Shown here: piece by piece, positions 1 through 6,231 of the stretch
Layout: every line of letters begins with the position of its first letter
Position numbering within the stretch: position 1 is the stretch's first letter
From: JBNKFQ01 sp050289385
Lineage (GTDB): Bacteria > Pseudomonadota > Gammaproteobacteria > Pseudomonadales > Porticoccaceae
Direction of reading: 5' to 3'
Assembly: GCA_050289385.1 (NCBI GenBank)
Contig: JBNKFQ010000340.1
Coordinates: forward strand, 1-10,148
Length of the DNA: 10,148 nt
Notes under the pieces: model-generated
Database searches by the model: none
What the model was told of the DNA's origin: nothing
What the model saw: the letters and a program-made list of their open reading frames with translations, nothing else
Translations under genes and position numbers: made by a program

Positions 1-373
1 GTTGATGGGTATCAAAAAAACCATGCGCTTGCGGCTCTCTATCCAATGGATCGCGAATACTGGTGTACACAATATGTCGCTCACCTTCCCAGCGCGGCGA
101 ACTGAAAAAAAGCGTTGTGCCACACAGCTTGCAAAAACTGCGACGCCCCTGCTCTGTGGAGGCGTAGACTTGCAAATGTTCTTCACCACTGTCGAACGAC
201 AAATGAGCCTCGGGAATGCTTACCCAGGTAACAAATGCAGCACCGTGGGCCCGTTGGCATAAGGTACAGTGACAATGTGCCACCCAATTGCTGGGGAGCG
301 AAAATCGAAACTGCACGGCACCACACAAACAACTGCCGTGACATAAGCCGCTTTCTTTCAGCTTTCTATTCAA
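1..373 (-). CDS. GFA/CENP-V family zinc protein, partial (C-terminus beyond the left edge)
   Basis: Reading the minus strand gives about 124 residues with the zinc-ligand layout of the GFA (glutathione-dependent formaldehyde-activating enzyme-like, CENP-V) fold: a CHGSCLCGAVQF start motif, then AHCHCTLCQRAHGAAFVTW, then RSFCKLCGTTLFF. These seven or more cysteines match the CxxCxCG, CxCxxC and CxxCG clusters known for the family. Members bind structural and catalytic zinc. Only a few have a proven reaction, so no substrate is assigned. There is no ATG in frame before the first motif. The best start is TTG at 373..371, with GGAAG six bases upstream; the in-frame stop TAA lies about 24 bases further upstream, so the start cannot be far off. 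The gene lies 25 bases downstream of the antiporter gene on the same strand, so co-transcription is likely. The frame is open to base 1 and the C-terminal part is outside the window. Family assignment is firm; the start codon is likely. Confidence 0.88.
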   Translation of the reverse strand, partial: MNRKLKESGLCHGSCLCGAVQFRFSLPSNWVAHCHCTLCQRAHGAAFVTWVSIPEAHLSFDSGEEHLQVYASTEQGRRSFCKLCGTTLFFSSPRWEGERHIVYTSIRDPLDREPQAHGFFDTHQ

Positions 374-398
374 TAGCTGCTTCCGCAGTAATTACTTA

Positions 399-1883
399 CT
401 ATACCGGATCCGGTTCAGGCGCTTGCGTCAGAATACGAAACCCGACAAACCCGTAAATAGCACTGATAATCGGACTAAGCCAGTTGAGTATTGCCCAAGG
501 TGCGTAGGCAAAGGCTCCAATGTCTGAACCCCAACCCCAGGCAGTTACCCCAAGAGTGCCGGCCATAAACAGACCGCAGGTATTCCAGGGTATCAGCACG
601 GATGTCAAGGTACCCGCATCTTCAACCGCACGCGAAAGGTTGAGTTGGTGTAATCCTTTCGTTTGATAAATTTTATGGTACATGCGGCTTGGCACCACAA
701 TCGCTATATATTGGTCAGCGCAAATAAAATTGGTGCCAATACAAGTAGCTAATGTCGCCATAATCAAACTGCCAGTGCCGCGCACCAGAGTTAAAATCAG
801 CTCAACCAGCCGTTGCAACAACCCCGCCTTTTCAAAAGCGCCACCGAACGACAGCGCGCAGACAATCAAAAATACCGTGTTCAACATACTACCCATACCA
901 CCTTTGGACAGCAGGCTGTCAATCATCTGATTACCTGATTCACTGGTAAAGCCATCAATCAGGGCAATAGCTATTCCTTTTATAAGCCCCAGCAGCATAC
1001 CCAATTCATAATCGTCGCTGGCCAGAGTTAATACTTGCTGTCTCTGAAAAACCAGAGCCACCGCTACACCGGTTACAATACCGGCCAACAAGATCGGCAA
1101 TACCGGTAATCGTTTGAACGCCAATACCATGAGCAATAAAAGCGGCAAAAACACCGGCAGCCCCAAATAAAACTCTTGGGCCAGAATCGAATTTACTTCT
1201 GCCAGTCCATCTCCGATACCACCATTGGCGGCTCCCCAACCAACTACCGTATAAACGAGTAGAGCAATTGCGAATGCAGGTAATGTCGTCCACGTCATGT
1301 GGCGAATATGATGGAACAGGTCATTGCCGGTAACGCCGGCCGCCAGATTGGTGGTGTCCGACAATGGTGACAGTTTGTCACCCAGATAAGCGCCACTGAT
1401 CACCGCGCCTGCAGTGATCGCCGGCGACAACCCCATAACCTGGGAAATGCCCATCAACCCCACACCCAGGGCACCGGCCACAGTCCAGGAGCTGCCTATA
1501 CTCAAACCCACCACCGCGCAAATTACCGCAGTTGCCGGATAAAACCAGTCTGGCGATAGCAGTTGAGTGCCGTAGTAAATCATCGCCGGCACCGTACCCG
1601 CCAATATCCAGGAGCCAATCAGGCCACCAACGGTAAACAGGATCAGTATTGCCTTAAGCCCGGCAGAGACGGTATGAACCATCCCCTCTTCCATATCATG
1701 CCAACTGCGACCATTTTTGATACCCACCACACAAGCAGTGGCAGCGGCGGCTATCAAGCATAACTGGGTATAACCTCCAGCATCATAACCAAATGTTATA
1801 ACGATGGAAACCAGACACCCGACCAGTACCAGTACCGGCATGAGTACATCCAACAGGCCCGGTTTCGTCGCTTTCCGAGACAT
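399..1883 (-). CDS. nhaC: Na+/H+ antiporter, NhaC family
   Basis: A 494-residue polytopic inner-membrane protein with about a dozen hydrophobic segments, the usual length for NhaC-type antiporters (ion transporter superfamily). Family signatures visible are GAYLGDKLSPLSDTTNLA (about residues 164-181), with conserved acidic and polar residues in a membrane loop, and SRAVEDAGTLTSVLIPWNTCG-type sequence near the C-terminus. NhaC proteins exchange cytoplasmic Na+ for external protons. Some relatives carry organic anions such as malate and lactate instead, so the exact substrate is inferred. An in-frame ATG lies 20 codons upstream (1943), but it has no ribosome site. The ATG at 1883 is preceded by AGGGGGAGG four bases away and directly precedes the normal MSRK..GLLDVLMPVLVL membrane start, so I use 1883. 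The zinc protein gene follows 25 bases downstream. The gene symbol reflects family membership, not proven orthology to Bacillus NhaC. Confidence 0.9.
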   Translation of the reverse strand: MSRKATKPGLLDVLMPVLVLVGCLVSIVITFGYDAGGYTQLCLIAAAATACVVGIKNGRSWHDMEEGMVHTVSAGLKAILILFTVGGLIGSWILAGTVPAMIYYGTQLLSPDWFYPATAVICAVVGLSIGSSWTVAGALGVGLMGISQVMGLSPAITAGAVISGAYLGDKLSPLSDTTNLAAGVTGNDLFHHIRHMTWTTLPAFAIALLVYTVVGWGAANGGIGDGLAEVNSILAQEFYLGLPVFLPLLLLMVLAFKRLPVLPILLAGIVTGVAVALVFQRQQVLTLASDDYELGMLLGLIKGIAIALIDGFTSESGNQMIDSLLSKGGMGSMLNTVFLIVCALSFGGAFEKAGLLQRLVELILTLVRGTGSLIMATLATCIGTNFICADQYIAIVVPSRMYHKIYQTKGLHQLNLSRAVEDAGTLTSVLIPWNTCGLFMAGTLGVTAWGWGSDIGAFAYAPWAILNWLSPIISAIYGFVGFRILTQAPEPDPV

Positions 1884-1895
1884 TCTGCCTCCCCC
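1877..1895 (-). promoter_or_regulatory. strong ribosome binding site deciding the nhaC start
   Basis: On the minus strand the bases CTCAAGGGGGAGGCAGAATG place an AGGGGGAGG purine block four bases before the ATG at 1883. The longer start at 1943 is preceded by a T-rich stretch and GTCAAACCACAAGCTGC, with no Shine-Dalgarno match. This makes the shorter protein the better call. Confidence 0.7.
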
Positions 1896-2265
1896 TTGAG
1901 ATTGTTTTGCGTTGATGTTAGAGCTTGTACCTTGAGATGTCATGCAGCTTGTGGTTTGACTGGCAAGTCAACAAAAAAAATCAGACCAGCGCGTCACTAA
2001 AAAACCTTTACAGAGCGGTATGAGGCAATCGACGGGTCTATGATTTCCATAGGACTTGTAAACATTCAGGCTGGCAAGCGGTTTATCCAAAGACGATTAT
2101 CAGAGGAAGTAACAACCTGAGGCCAAAACCGCTCCCGGACTGATATTGAAAACCTCAGCCGCTTTGATAGTCACAGGGCGTGATGGATCCAGGGAGAAAA
2201 GGTGGAACCATAAGGAAACCGTCCGTTCTAACTTTTTGAGCGACTATTGATTTGGAACAAAAACC
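1884..2265. other. divergent intergenic region, probable promoters for both transcripts
   Basis: This 382-base non-coding stretch lies between the divergent antiporter and envelope-cluster genes, so promoters facing both ways must be in or near it. I find no convincing sigma-70 pair for the plus-strand cluster. On the minus strand TTGACT (1961..1956) is a good -35-like hexamer, but no clear -10 follows at 17 bases. Small symmetric elements are present: TTGACT-ggca-AGTCAA at 1956-1971, a CTATG-atttc-CATAG hairpin at 2038-2052, AGCGGTTT (2077-2084) paired with AAACCGCT (2126-2133), and CTGAGG (2117-2122) paired with CCTCAG (2153-2158). A GGAA six to eight bases before the ATG at 2266 is a plausible ribosome site. 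No RNA gene or protein-coding ORF is supported here. Confidence 0.5.
2036..2055. promoter_or_regulatory. short dyad, possible operator
   Basis: The bases GTCTATG-atttc-CATAGGAC form a near-perfect dyad with one extra G in the right arm, in the middle of the divergent gap. A position between two divergent promoters suits a regulator site, but short dyads also occur by chance and no regulator gene is in the window. Confidence 0.25.
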
Positions 2266-3630
2266 ATGTTATGCCGAACTGCGCTCTTCTTATCACTCGC
2301 CGCCGTAACAGTTTTTGCGAATGAGTTATTGGCTGACGGCACAGGGGCTGGGGAAAAAGGGGCTGGAGAATCGACCGTTGACACCTTATCGTCTGAGCTG
2401 AAATCTCAGGGCGAAGTCTATGTATTTGAAGAGATAGATCCCTTCCAGATACAGGTTTTCCCATACCCGGAGTCCCCTCTGGAATCTGTCCAGTATTACC
2501 AGGACGCCATTGAGACCGGAGAGGCCGAAAGCGGTGTCTACGACGCCACCCTGTCTGAAATGTTTTACGGGCTGGGCAAAGCCCTGCAGCGCGATGGCCA
2601 GTATGACGAATCCATCGACGCCTTCAAACACGCCATGCACATCAAACGCGTGAACGACGGAATATATAGCATTACTCAGGAACCCATGCTGCGTGGCATC
2701 ATAGAAAGCCGTCGCACCATGAGAGACATGAACCAGGTAGCACTGCAATACCATCAGCTACTGTGGCTCTACGAAAAGTCTTATGGCTCGGCCGCCCCCG
2801 AATTGATTCCCCTGCTGGAGGAAGCCAGCAACTGGCATCGCGATATTTACCTGAAGGAAGAATCCCGCAACAAGGTCGGCTACCTGATAAAGTCGATTTC
2901 GCTGTCAGGTTCTGCCGTGGATATTGCCACACAAACCTTTGGGCAAACCCATTTGCAGCTTGTCAACCTGCTGCGGGAAATGGCCGAAAGCAGTTATTAC
3001 CTGGCCCGCCATTACAGCAAGTACCGAACCCTGGAATCACGCGATGACAGTGACTTTGATGTTACCACCAGCGCTACGTTTTCCAATTCCTCGCTGTTGA
3101 GCAGGGATTCGCAATCGCAAACACTGCCGAGCGAACAGCGCCAATGGACAGACAGCTACCGAAATGGGCGCTACGCCTATCAGCGTATAGTGGAAATACT
3201 GAATGACAACAACGCTACACCGAAAGAGCGTGCTACCGCACTGGTGGAACTGGGTGACTGGTTTGTGTTATTCAAGCGTCGTGACTCGGCCAACGAGTCA
3301 TATACCGAGGCATGGAATTTGCTGACCGAAGCTGGCGACCTGGAAACCCTGGACAAATTGCTGGGTCAACCGGTTATGCTTCCACTATTTGAAGAAGAGA
3401 AGGAAAACGAAAGCGAACCTTCACAACAACAAGCCAGATTGCGCATGAGCATTAACAAAAGTGGCAGGGCTCACGACATAGATGTGCTGGAAACCATTCC
3501 CGCAGATGACAAGGGCGTTGCCCACGCCGCACGCCGCATACTGCGTTCCACTACGTTTCGCAGCCGTTTCGAAAATGGCGAGCCGGTCGACACCGACGAT
3601 TACGAACTCAACCTTTACATCACGGACTGA
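2266..3630 (+). CDS. secreted TPR protein with C-terminal TonB-C-like domain
   Basis: A 454-residue protein. Residues 1-18 (MLCRTALFLSLAAVTVFA) form a signal peptide, with cleavage likely after VFA; Cys3 is not in a lipobox, so a soluble periplasmic protein is expected. Helical TPR-like units are visible around residues 96-130 (LGKALQRDGQYDESIDAFKHAM, typical G/Y/A spacing), less clearly at 150-200, and again around 325-355 (ALVELGDWFVLFKRRDSANESYTEAW). Residues 255-300 are Ser/Thr-rich and probably flexible. The last 65 residues (from RLRMSINKSGRAHDIDVLE to NLYITD) have the TonB C-terminal pattern: a strand, 'G.. D.. V' turn, an 'AARRILRSTTFRSRFENGEP' helix-and-turn, and a final strand. TonB-C domains normally contact outer-membrane receptors or peptidoglycan, but the membrane anchor and Pro-rich linker of true TonB are absent. 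It is the first gene of the cluster, 11 bases before the next. Role inferred: periplasmic scaffold or adaptor. Confidence 0.8.
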   Translation: MLCRTALFLSLAAVTVFANELLADGTGAGEKGAGESTVDTLSSELKSQGEVYVFEEIDPFQIQVFPYPESPLESVQYYQDAIETGEAESGVYDATLSEMFYGLGKALQRDGQYDESIDAFKHAMHIKRVNDGIYSITQEPMLRGIIESRRTMRDMNQVALQYHQLLWLYEKSYGSAAPELIPLLEEASNWHRDIYLKEESRNKVGYLIKSISLSGSAVDIATQTFGQTHLQLVNLLREMAESSYYLARHYSKYRTLESRDDSDFDVTTSATFSNSSLLSRDSQSQTLPSEQRQWTDSYRNGRYAYQRIVEILNDNNATPKERATALVELGDWFVLFKRRDSANESYTEAWNLLTEAGDLETLDKLLGQPVMLPLFEEEKENESEPSQQQARLRMSINKSGRAHDIDVLETIPADDKGVAHAARRILRSTTFRSRFENGEPVDTDDYELNLYITD

Positions 3631-3641
3631 GAGCCAACCTT

Positions 3642-4976
3642 ATGATGAACCCTCGCACGCTTGCGGCAGTGACACTCCTTTGCAGCTTTGTGCTGTCCGG
3701 CTGTCAAACCCAGAGCAGCAGCCAGTCAATGCCACAACCACCAAGCAGTTCACCACCGAGTAGCTCTTCTTCCAGCAGCTCACAACCCAGCTCGTCATCC
3801 AGTTCGAAGCAGTCAGAATCCTCCTCTTCTTCGAGCAGCAGTTCATCGAGTAGCAGTTCATCGAGTAGCAGCTCATCAAGCAGCAGTTCGTCGAGCAGCA
3901 GCTCCCGGAACCCGTCACAGTCACAGTCACAGTCACAAAGCAAGCCTGGCTCACAAAGCCAGTCACAAAGTCAGCCTTCAGCCCAAAATCAGTCACGCAG
4001 CGCTTCCAGCTCCAGCAGTTCGTCACAAATGGACCCGGAAACCGCAGAGGCCACTTACGGTAAACGAGGCGCCGGCGAAAGCGTTCCATCAGAAGAGATA
4101 CCCAAACCGGTCATCACCGCCGGTGTATCTGCCGACGTTCTGGAACAAGTGCTCGAAGAAATGGGCGACATGAAAGAACAGATCGAAGGTGAAATGGCCA
4201 ATAATTCCGGTGAATACACTGAGGAAGAGATGGCCAAACTCGAGGAGATGCTGGAAGTACTCAACAAGGCTGAAGGCAAGCTGGAAGCCGACCTGGAATC
4301 AGGCAATATTGGCGGCTATGTCGTCGTAATTGACCCCGTCGATTTGCTGGAAGTACTGGGCCAGCTGGAAGAACAGATTAATGGAGAAATAGCCTCCGGT
4401 AATTACAGCGAGGAAGAAATTGGGCAAATGGAGCAAGTTCTGGCAAGTGTCGGTGGCCTGGAGGCGTCGATCGAAGCCACGATGACAGCCGGGGCACCAG
4501 GCAAAGGCAGCAACAAGGACATCGCTGTGCTCGACGAACAACTGGAAGAGTCCATGGGTGAATTTGACGGCATGATTTTGTCCGAACGCGCCGCCGCACA
4601 AGTGGGTGCTGGTGAGCTGGACAATGAGGAAGACGTCGCCTACAGCGGCGATGGCAGCGATCTGTTTGAGACAGGCGACTTGTCCGAATCTTCCGAAATG
4701 CCTGGTATGCCCGGGCAGGAAGGCAGTGATGCAGGCCAGGAAGGCGCCTACGCTGACGCCGGTGGTGAACAGGGTGCGCAAGGCAAGGTCGCACAGGGTG
4801 TGCCCGCAGGCCAAACGGTTGCCCATGGCACAGTTCCCGAAGACGTTGCCGACGGCAGCGACGATGATATCGTCGCCCGCCAGATTCGCGAAGCCGCCAT
4901 GAAGGAAACCGATCCCGAACTGCGCGATAAGCTCTGGGATGAATACCGCCGGTACAAGAACAAGAGTAAAAAATAG
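3642..4976 (+). CDS. Ser/Gln-rich lipoprotein with duplicated acidic helical module
   Basis: A 444-residue lipoprotein. The N-terminus carries a type II signal with lipobox LSGC (Cys21); Gln at +2 favours sorting to the outer membrane. Residues 24-88 are almost all serine with some Pro and Gln, and 92-129 are Ser-Gln repeats: a long disordered tether. Two related acidic helical modules follow, about 166-219 and 234-283, sharing the pattern VL..(M)..(L/M)(K/E)EQI.GE(I/M)A...(G)(E/N)Y(T/S)EEE(M/I)...E..L......LEA. Residues 340-400 are Gly/Ala/Glu/Gln-rich low complexity. The tail (about 406-444) is charged and helical, with DDIVARQIREAAMKETDPEL as its start. The ATG at 3642 has a weak GAGAG before it; a second ATG follows directly. 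It sits 11 bases after the TPR/TonB-C gene. I recognise no named family. Inferred job: a surface- or periplasm-reaching tether whose folded ends bind partners. Any function is unproven. Confidence 0.8.
   Translation: MMNPRTLAAVTLLCSFVLSGCQTQSSSQSMPQPPSSSPPSSSSSSSSQPSSSSSSKQSESSSSSSSSSSSSSSSSSSSSSSSSSSSSSRNPSQSQSQSQSKPGSQSQSQSQPSAQNQSRSASSSSSSSQMDPETAEATYGKRGAGESVPSEEIPKPVITAGVSADVLEQVLEEMGDMKEQIEGEMANNSGEYTEEEMAKLEEMLEVLNKAEGKLEADLESGNIGGYVVVIDPVDLLEVLGQLEEQINGEIASGNYSEEEIGQMEQVLASVGGLEASIEATMTAGAPGKGSNKDIAVLDEQLEESMGEFDGMILSERAAAQVGAGELDNEEDVAYSGDGSDLFETGDLSESSEMPGMPGQEGSDAGQEGAYADAGGEQGAQGKVAQGVPAGQTVAHGTVPEDVADGSDDDIVARQIREAAMKETDPELRDKLWDEYRRYKNKSKK
3828..3902 (+). repeat. 15-base tandem repeat coding for poly-serine, five units
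   Basis: Five in-frame copies of a 15-base unit resembling TCATCGAGTAGCAGT, each coding for five serines, with a few third-position differences (TCA/TCG/TCT and AGT/AGC). The unit length is a multiple of three, so gain or loss of copies changes tract length without breaking the frame. The use of both TCN and AGY serine codons in a fixed order shows growth by unit duplication, not single-codon slippage. Confidence 0.85.
3915..3938 (+). repeat. hexamer tandem repeat coding for Ser-Gln
   Basis: Three exact TCACAG copies and a fourth TCACAA copy encode Ser-Gln dipeptides. Further, more diverged Ser-Gln codons continue to about 3980. In-frame length change is possible here too. Confidence 0.8.
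4137..4491 (+). repeat. two copies of an acidic helical module inside the lipoprotein gene
   Basis: Two protein segments, coded by about 4137-4298 and 4341-4491, align over about 50 residues with the same order of EQI.GE, (E/N)Y(T/S)EEE, and a closing LEA helix. The copies have diverged at DNA level, so this is an old internal duplication. Boundaries are approximate because I aligned them by eye. Confidence 0.65.
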
Positions 4977-5047
4977 CCTCGAAAAACATGCAAGATTTTC
5001 AGCGTGAAGATGAGAGCAAAGAAATTAAAAGAGAGTAAATAGCAGCC

Positions 5048-6223
5048 ATGAAAAGGTATAGACAGTTTAAAGTTGTTTGGGTAGCACTGGCAGTGATTGC
5101 GCTGACAGCCTGTAGCAGCACCAAAATCACCACCACTGCCTATACGCCACTGGAGCAGTCGCAAACACCCCGGCCTGAATCCCAGTTGCTGGATATTGGC
5201 GTCATTCCACTGGACCCGGGGATTGACGAAGCAGACGAGGATCCGGTCTTGCTACCGGAGCTGCGCAATGCCGAAAGCCGGTTTCTGGCCGAAAAAATAG
5301 CTTCTACCGTTCAAAAAAGTGCTGGCTGGGGCGCCGTACGTGTTGTACCCAACACCAACACCATTATGGACGTTTATCTGCAAGGAACTATCCTGCATTC
5401 CGATGGTGAGACACTCAAGCTGGAAGTGACCCCCAGCGACACCAAAGGCAGAACCTGGTATACCAAAACCTACACCGAGGTTGTAGGCAAGTACGCCTAC
5501 GAGCGCCGGGAGCGTGGACGTGACCCCTTTCAGGGCCTGTTTAACCGCATCGCCAATGATCTGCTCGAGTATCAGCAAACCCATATAGCTGCCGAAGAAG
5601 CAGAAGAGTTGCGAACCATATCCGAACTGAAATTTGCCAAAACTTTCTCGCCCGAAGCCTACAGCGAGCATATTATCGAGGACCCGGAAAAAGGCCTCTC
5701 CATAGCTCGACTACCCGCTGACAATGACCCTCTGATGGAGCGTATTCGCCGTATCCGTGAACGGGACTACCTGTTTGTCGACACCTTGCAAGAACACTAC
5801 AACACCTTTACCAAGCGGATGGAGCGACCCTATCAGGAGTGGCGCGCCATGAGCTACGATGAAATCATCTCAGTTCGCAAACTCAAACGCGATGCAACAG
5901 GCCGCACCGTGGCAGGTGTGGGAGCCATTCTGGTGGGCATTGCCGCCATGGGAAGCGACAGTGGCTCAGCGCGTGGAGCCGGTATGGTTGCTGTCGGATC
6001 AGGTGGTTTGCTGATCAAGGACGCGCTGTCCAAACGCCAAGAAGCACAAATCCATGTCGATGCCCTCACGGAGCTTGGCTCATCCCTCGAAGCAGAAATT
6101 GAACCCCAGGTTATTGAACTCGAAGACAGAACTATTACTCTTACAGGTAGTGCTGAGGCACAATACGAGCAATGGAAAGGCATCCTGAAGCAGATCTACG
6201 AGCAAGAACATGGCGAAATTTGA
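5048..6223 (+). CDS. lipoprotein with alpha/beta domain and glycine-rich hydrophobic pair
   Basis: A 391-residue lipoprotein. Residues 1-22 form a type II signal with lipobox LTAC (Cys22), Ser at +2, so outer-membrane retention is expected. Residues about 45-150 alternate strand and helix (LLDIGVIPLDPGI; ESRFLAEKIASTVQ; GAVRVVPNT; DVYLQGTILHSDG; LKLEVTPSDTKGRTWYTKTY). This recalls the TolB-N/CsgG/LpoB-like periplasmic fold, where a small alpha/beta domain sits behind a lipid anchor; the resemblance is by eye only. Residues 180-285 are charged helices with a YxxW-type segment. Residues 288-321 hold two Gly/Ala/Val stretches separated by GSDSGSARG, like a glycine-zipper hairpin. The last 70 residues are helical and acidic. 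The gene starts 71 bases after the Ser-rich lipoprotein gene and ends 8 bases before the next start. Function not recognised. Confidence 0.8.
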   Translation: MKRYRQFKVVWVALAVIALTACSSTKITTTAYTPLEQSQTPRPESQLLDIGVIPLDPGIDEADEDPVLLPELRNAESRFLAEKIASTVQKSAGWGAVRVVPNTNTIMDVYLQGTILHSDGETLKLEVTPSDTKGRTWYTKTYTEVVGKYAYERRERGRDPFQGLFNRIANDLLEYQQTHIAAEEAEELRTISELKFAKTFSPEAYSEHIIEDPEKGLSIARLPADNDPLMERIRRIRERDYLFVDTLQEHYNTFTKRMERPYQEWRAMSYDEIISVRKLKRDATGRTVAGVGAILVGIAAMGSDSGSARGAGMVAVGSGGLLIKDALSKRQEAQIHVDALTELGSSLEAEIEPQVIELEDRTITLTGSAEAQYEQWKGILKQIYEQEHGEI

Positions 6224-6231
6224 GGACTGGA

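Noticed and set aside
1884..1943. 20-codon N-terminal extension of the antiporter from the ATG at 1943
   Set aside because: There is no ribosome site at 1943, the extension is polar and unlike family N-termini, and a strong site precedes the ATG at 1883.
1956..1980. TTGACT-ggca-AGTCAA hairpin next to an A/T run as an intrinsic terminator
   Set aside because: On the minus strand the T-run comes before the hairpin, and on the plus strand an A-run follows, so neither direction has the hairpin-then-U order. No gene ends there.
2266..3630. First cluster gene as a true TonB protein
   Set aside because: It has a cleavable signal and TPRs and lacks the membrane anchor, the Pro-rich linker and neighbouring exbB/exbD genes.
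3828..3938. Tandem arrays as a CRISPR-like locus
   Set aside because: The units are contiguous without spacers, lie inside an open frame and code for poly-Ser and Ser-Gln.
3688..4173. Long plus-strand ORF in another frame of the Ser-rich lipoprotein gene
   Set aside because: It is open only because the repeated Ser codons lack stops in other frames. The product is His/Ala/Arg low complexity, and the lipobox frame is clearly the real one.
4299..4989. Long antisense ORFs opposite the lipoprotein gene
   Set aside because: They arise from codon bias of the sense frame. They have no ribosome site, no recognisable domains and overlap one another.
6172..6231. 20-codon N-terminal extension of the TPR/PEGA-like protein
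   Set aside because: It would overlap the upstream gene by 52 bases and lacks a ribosome site, whereas GAGG lies at the right distance before 6232.
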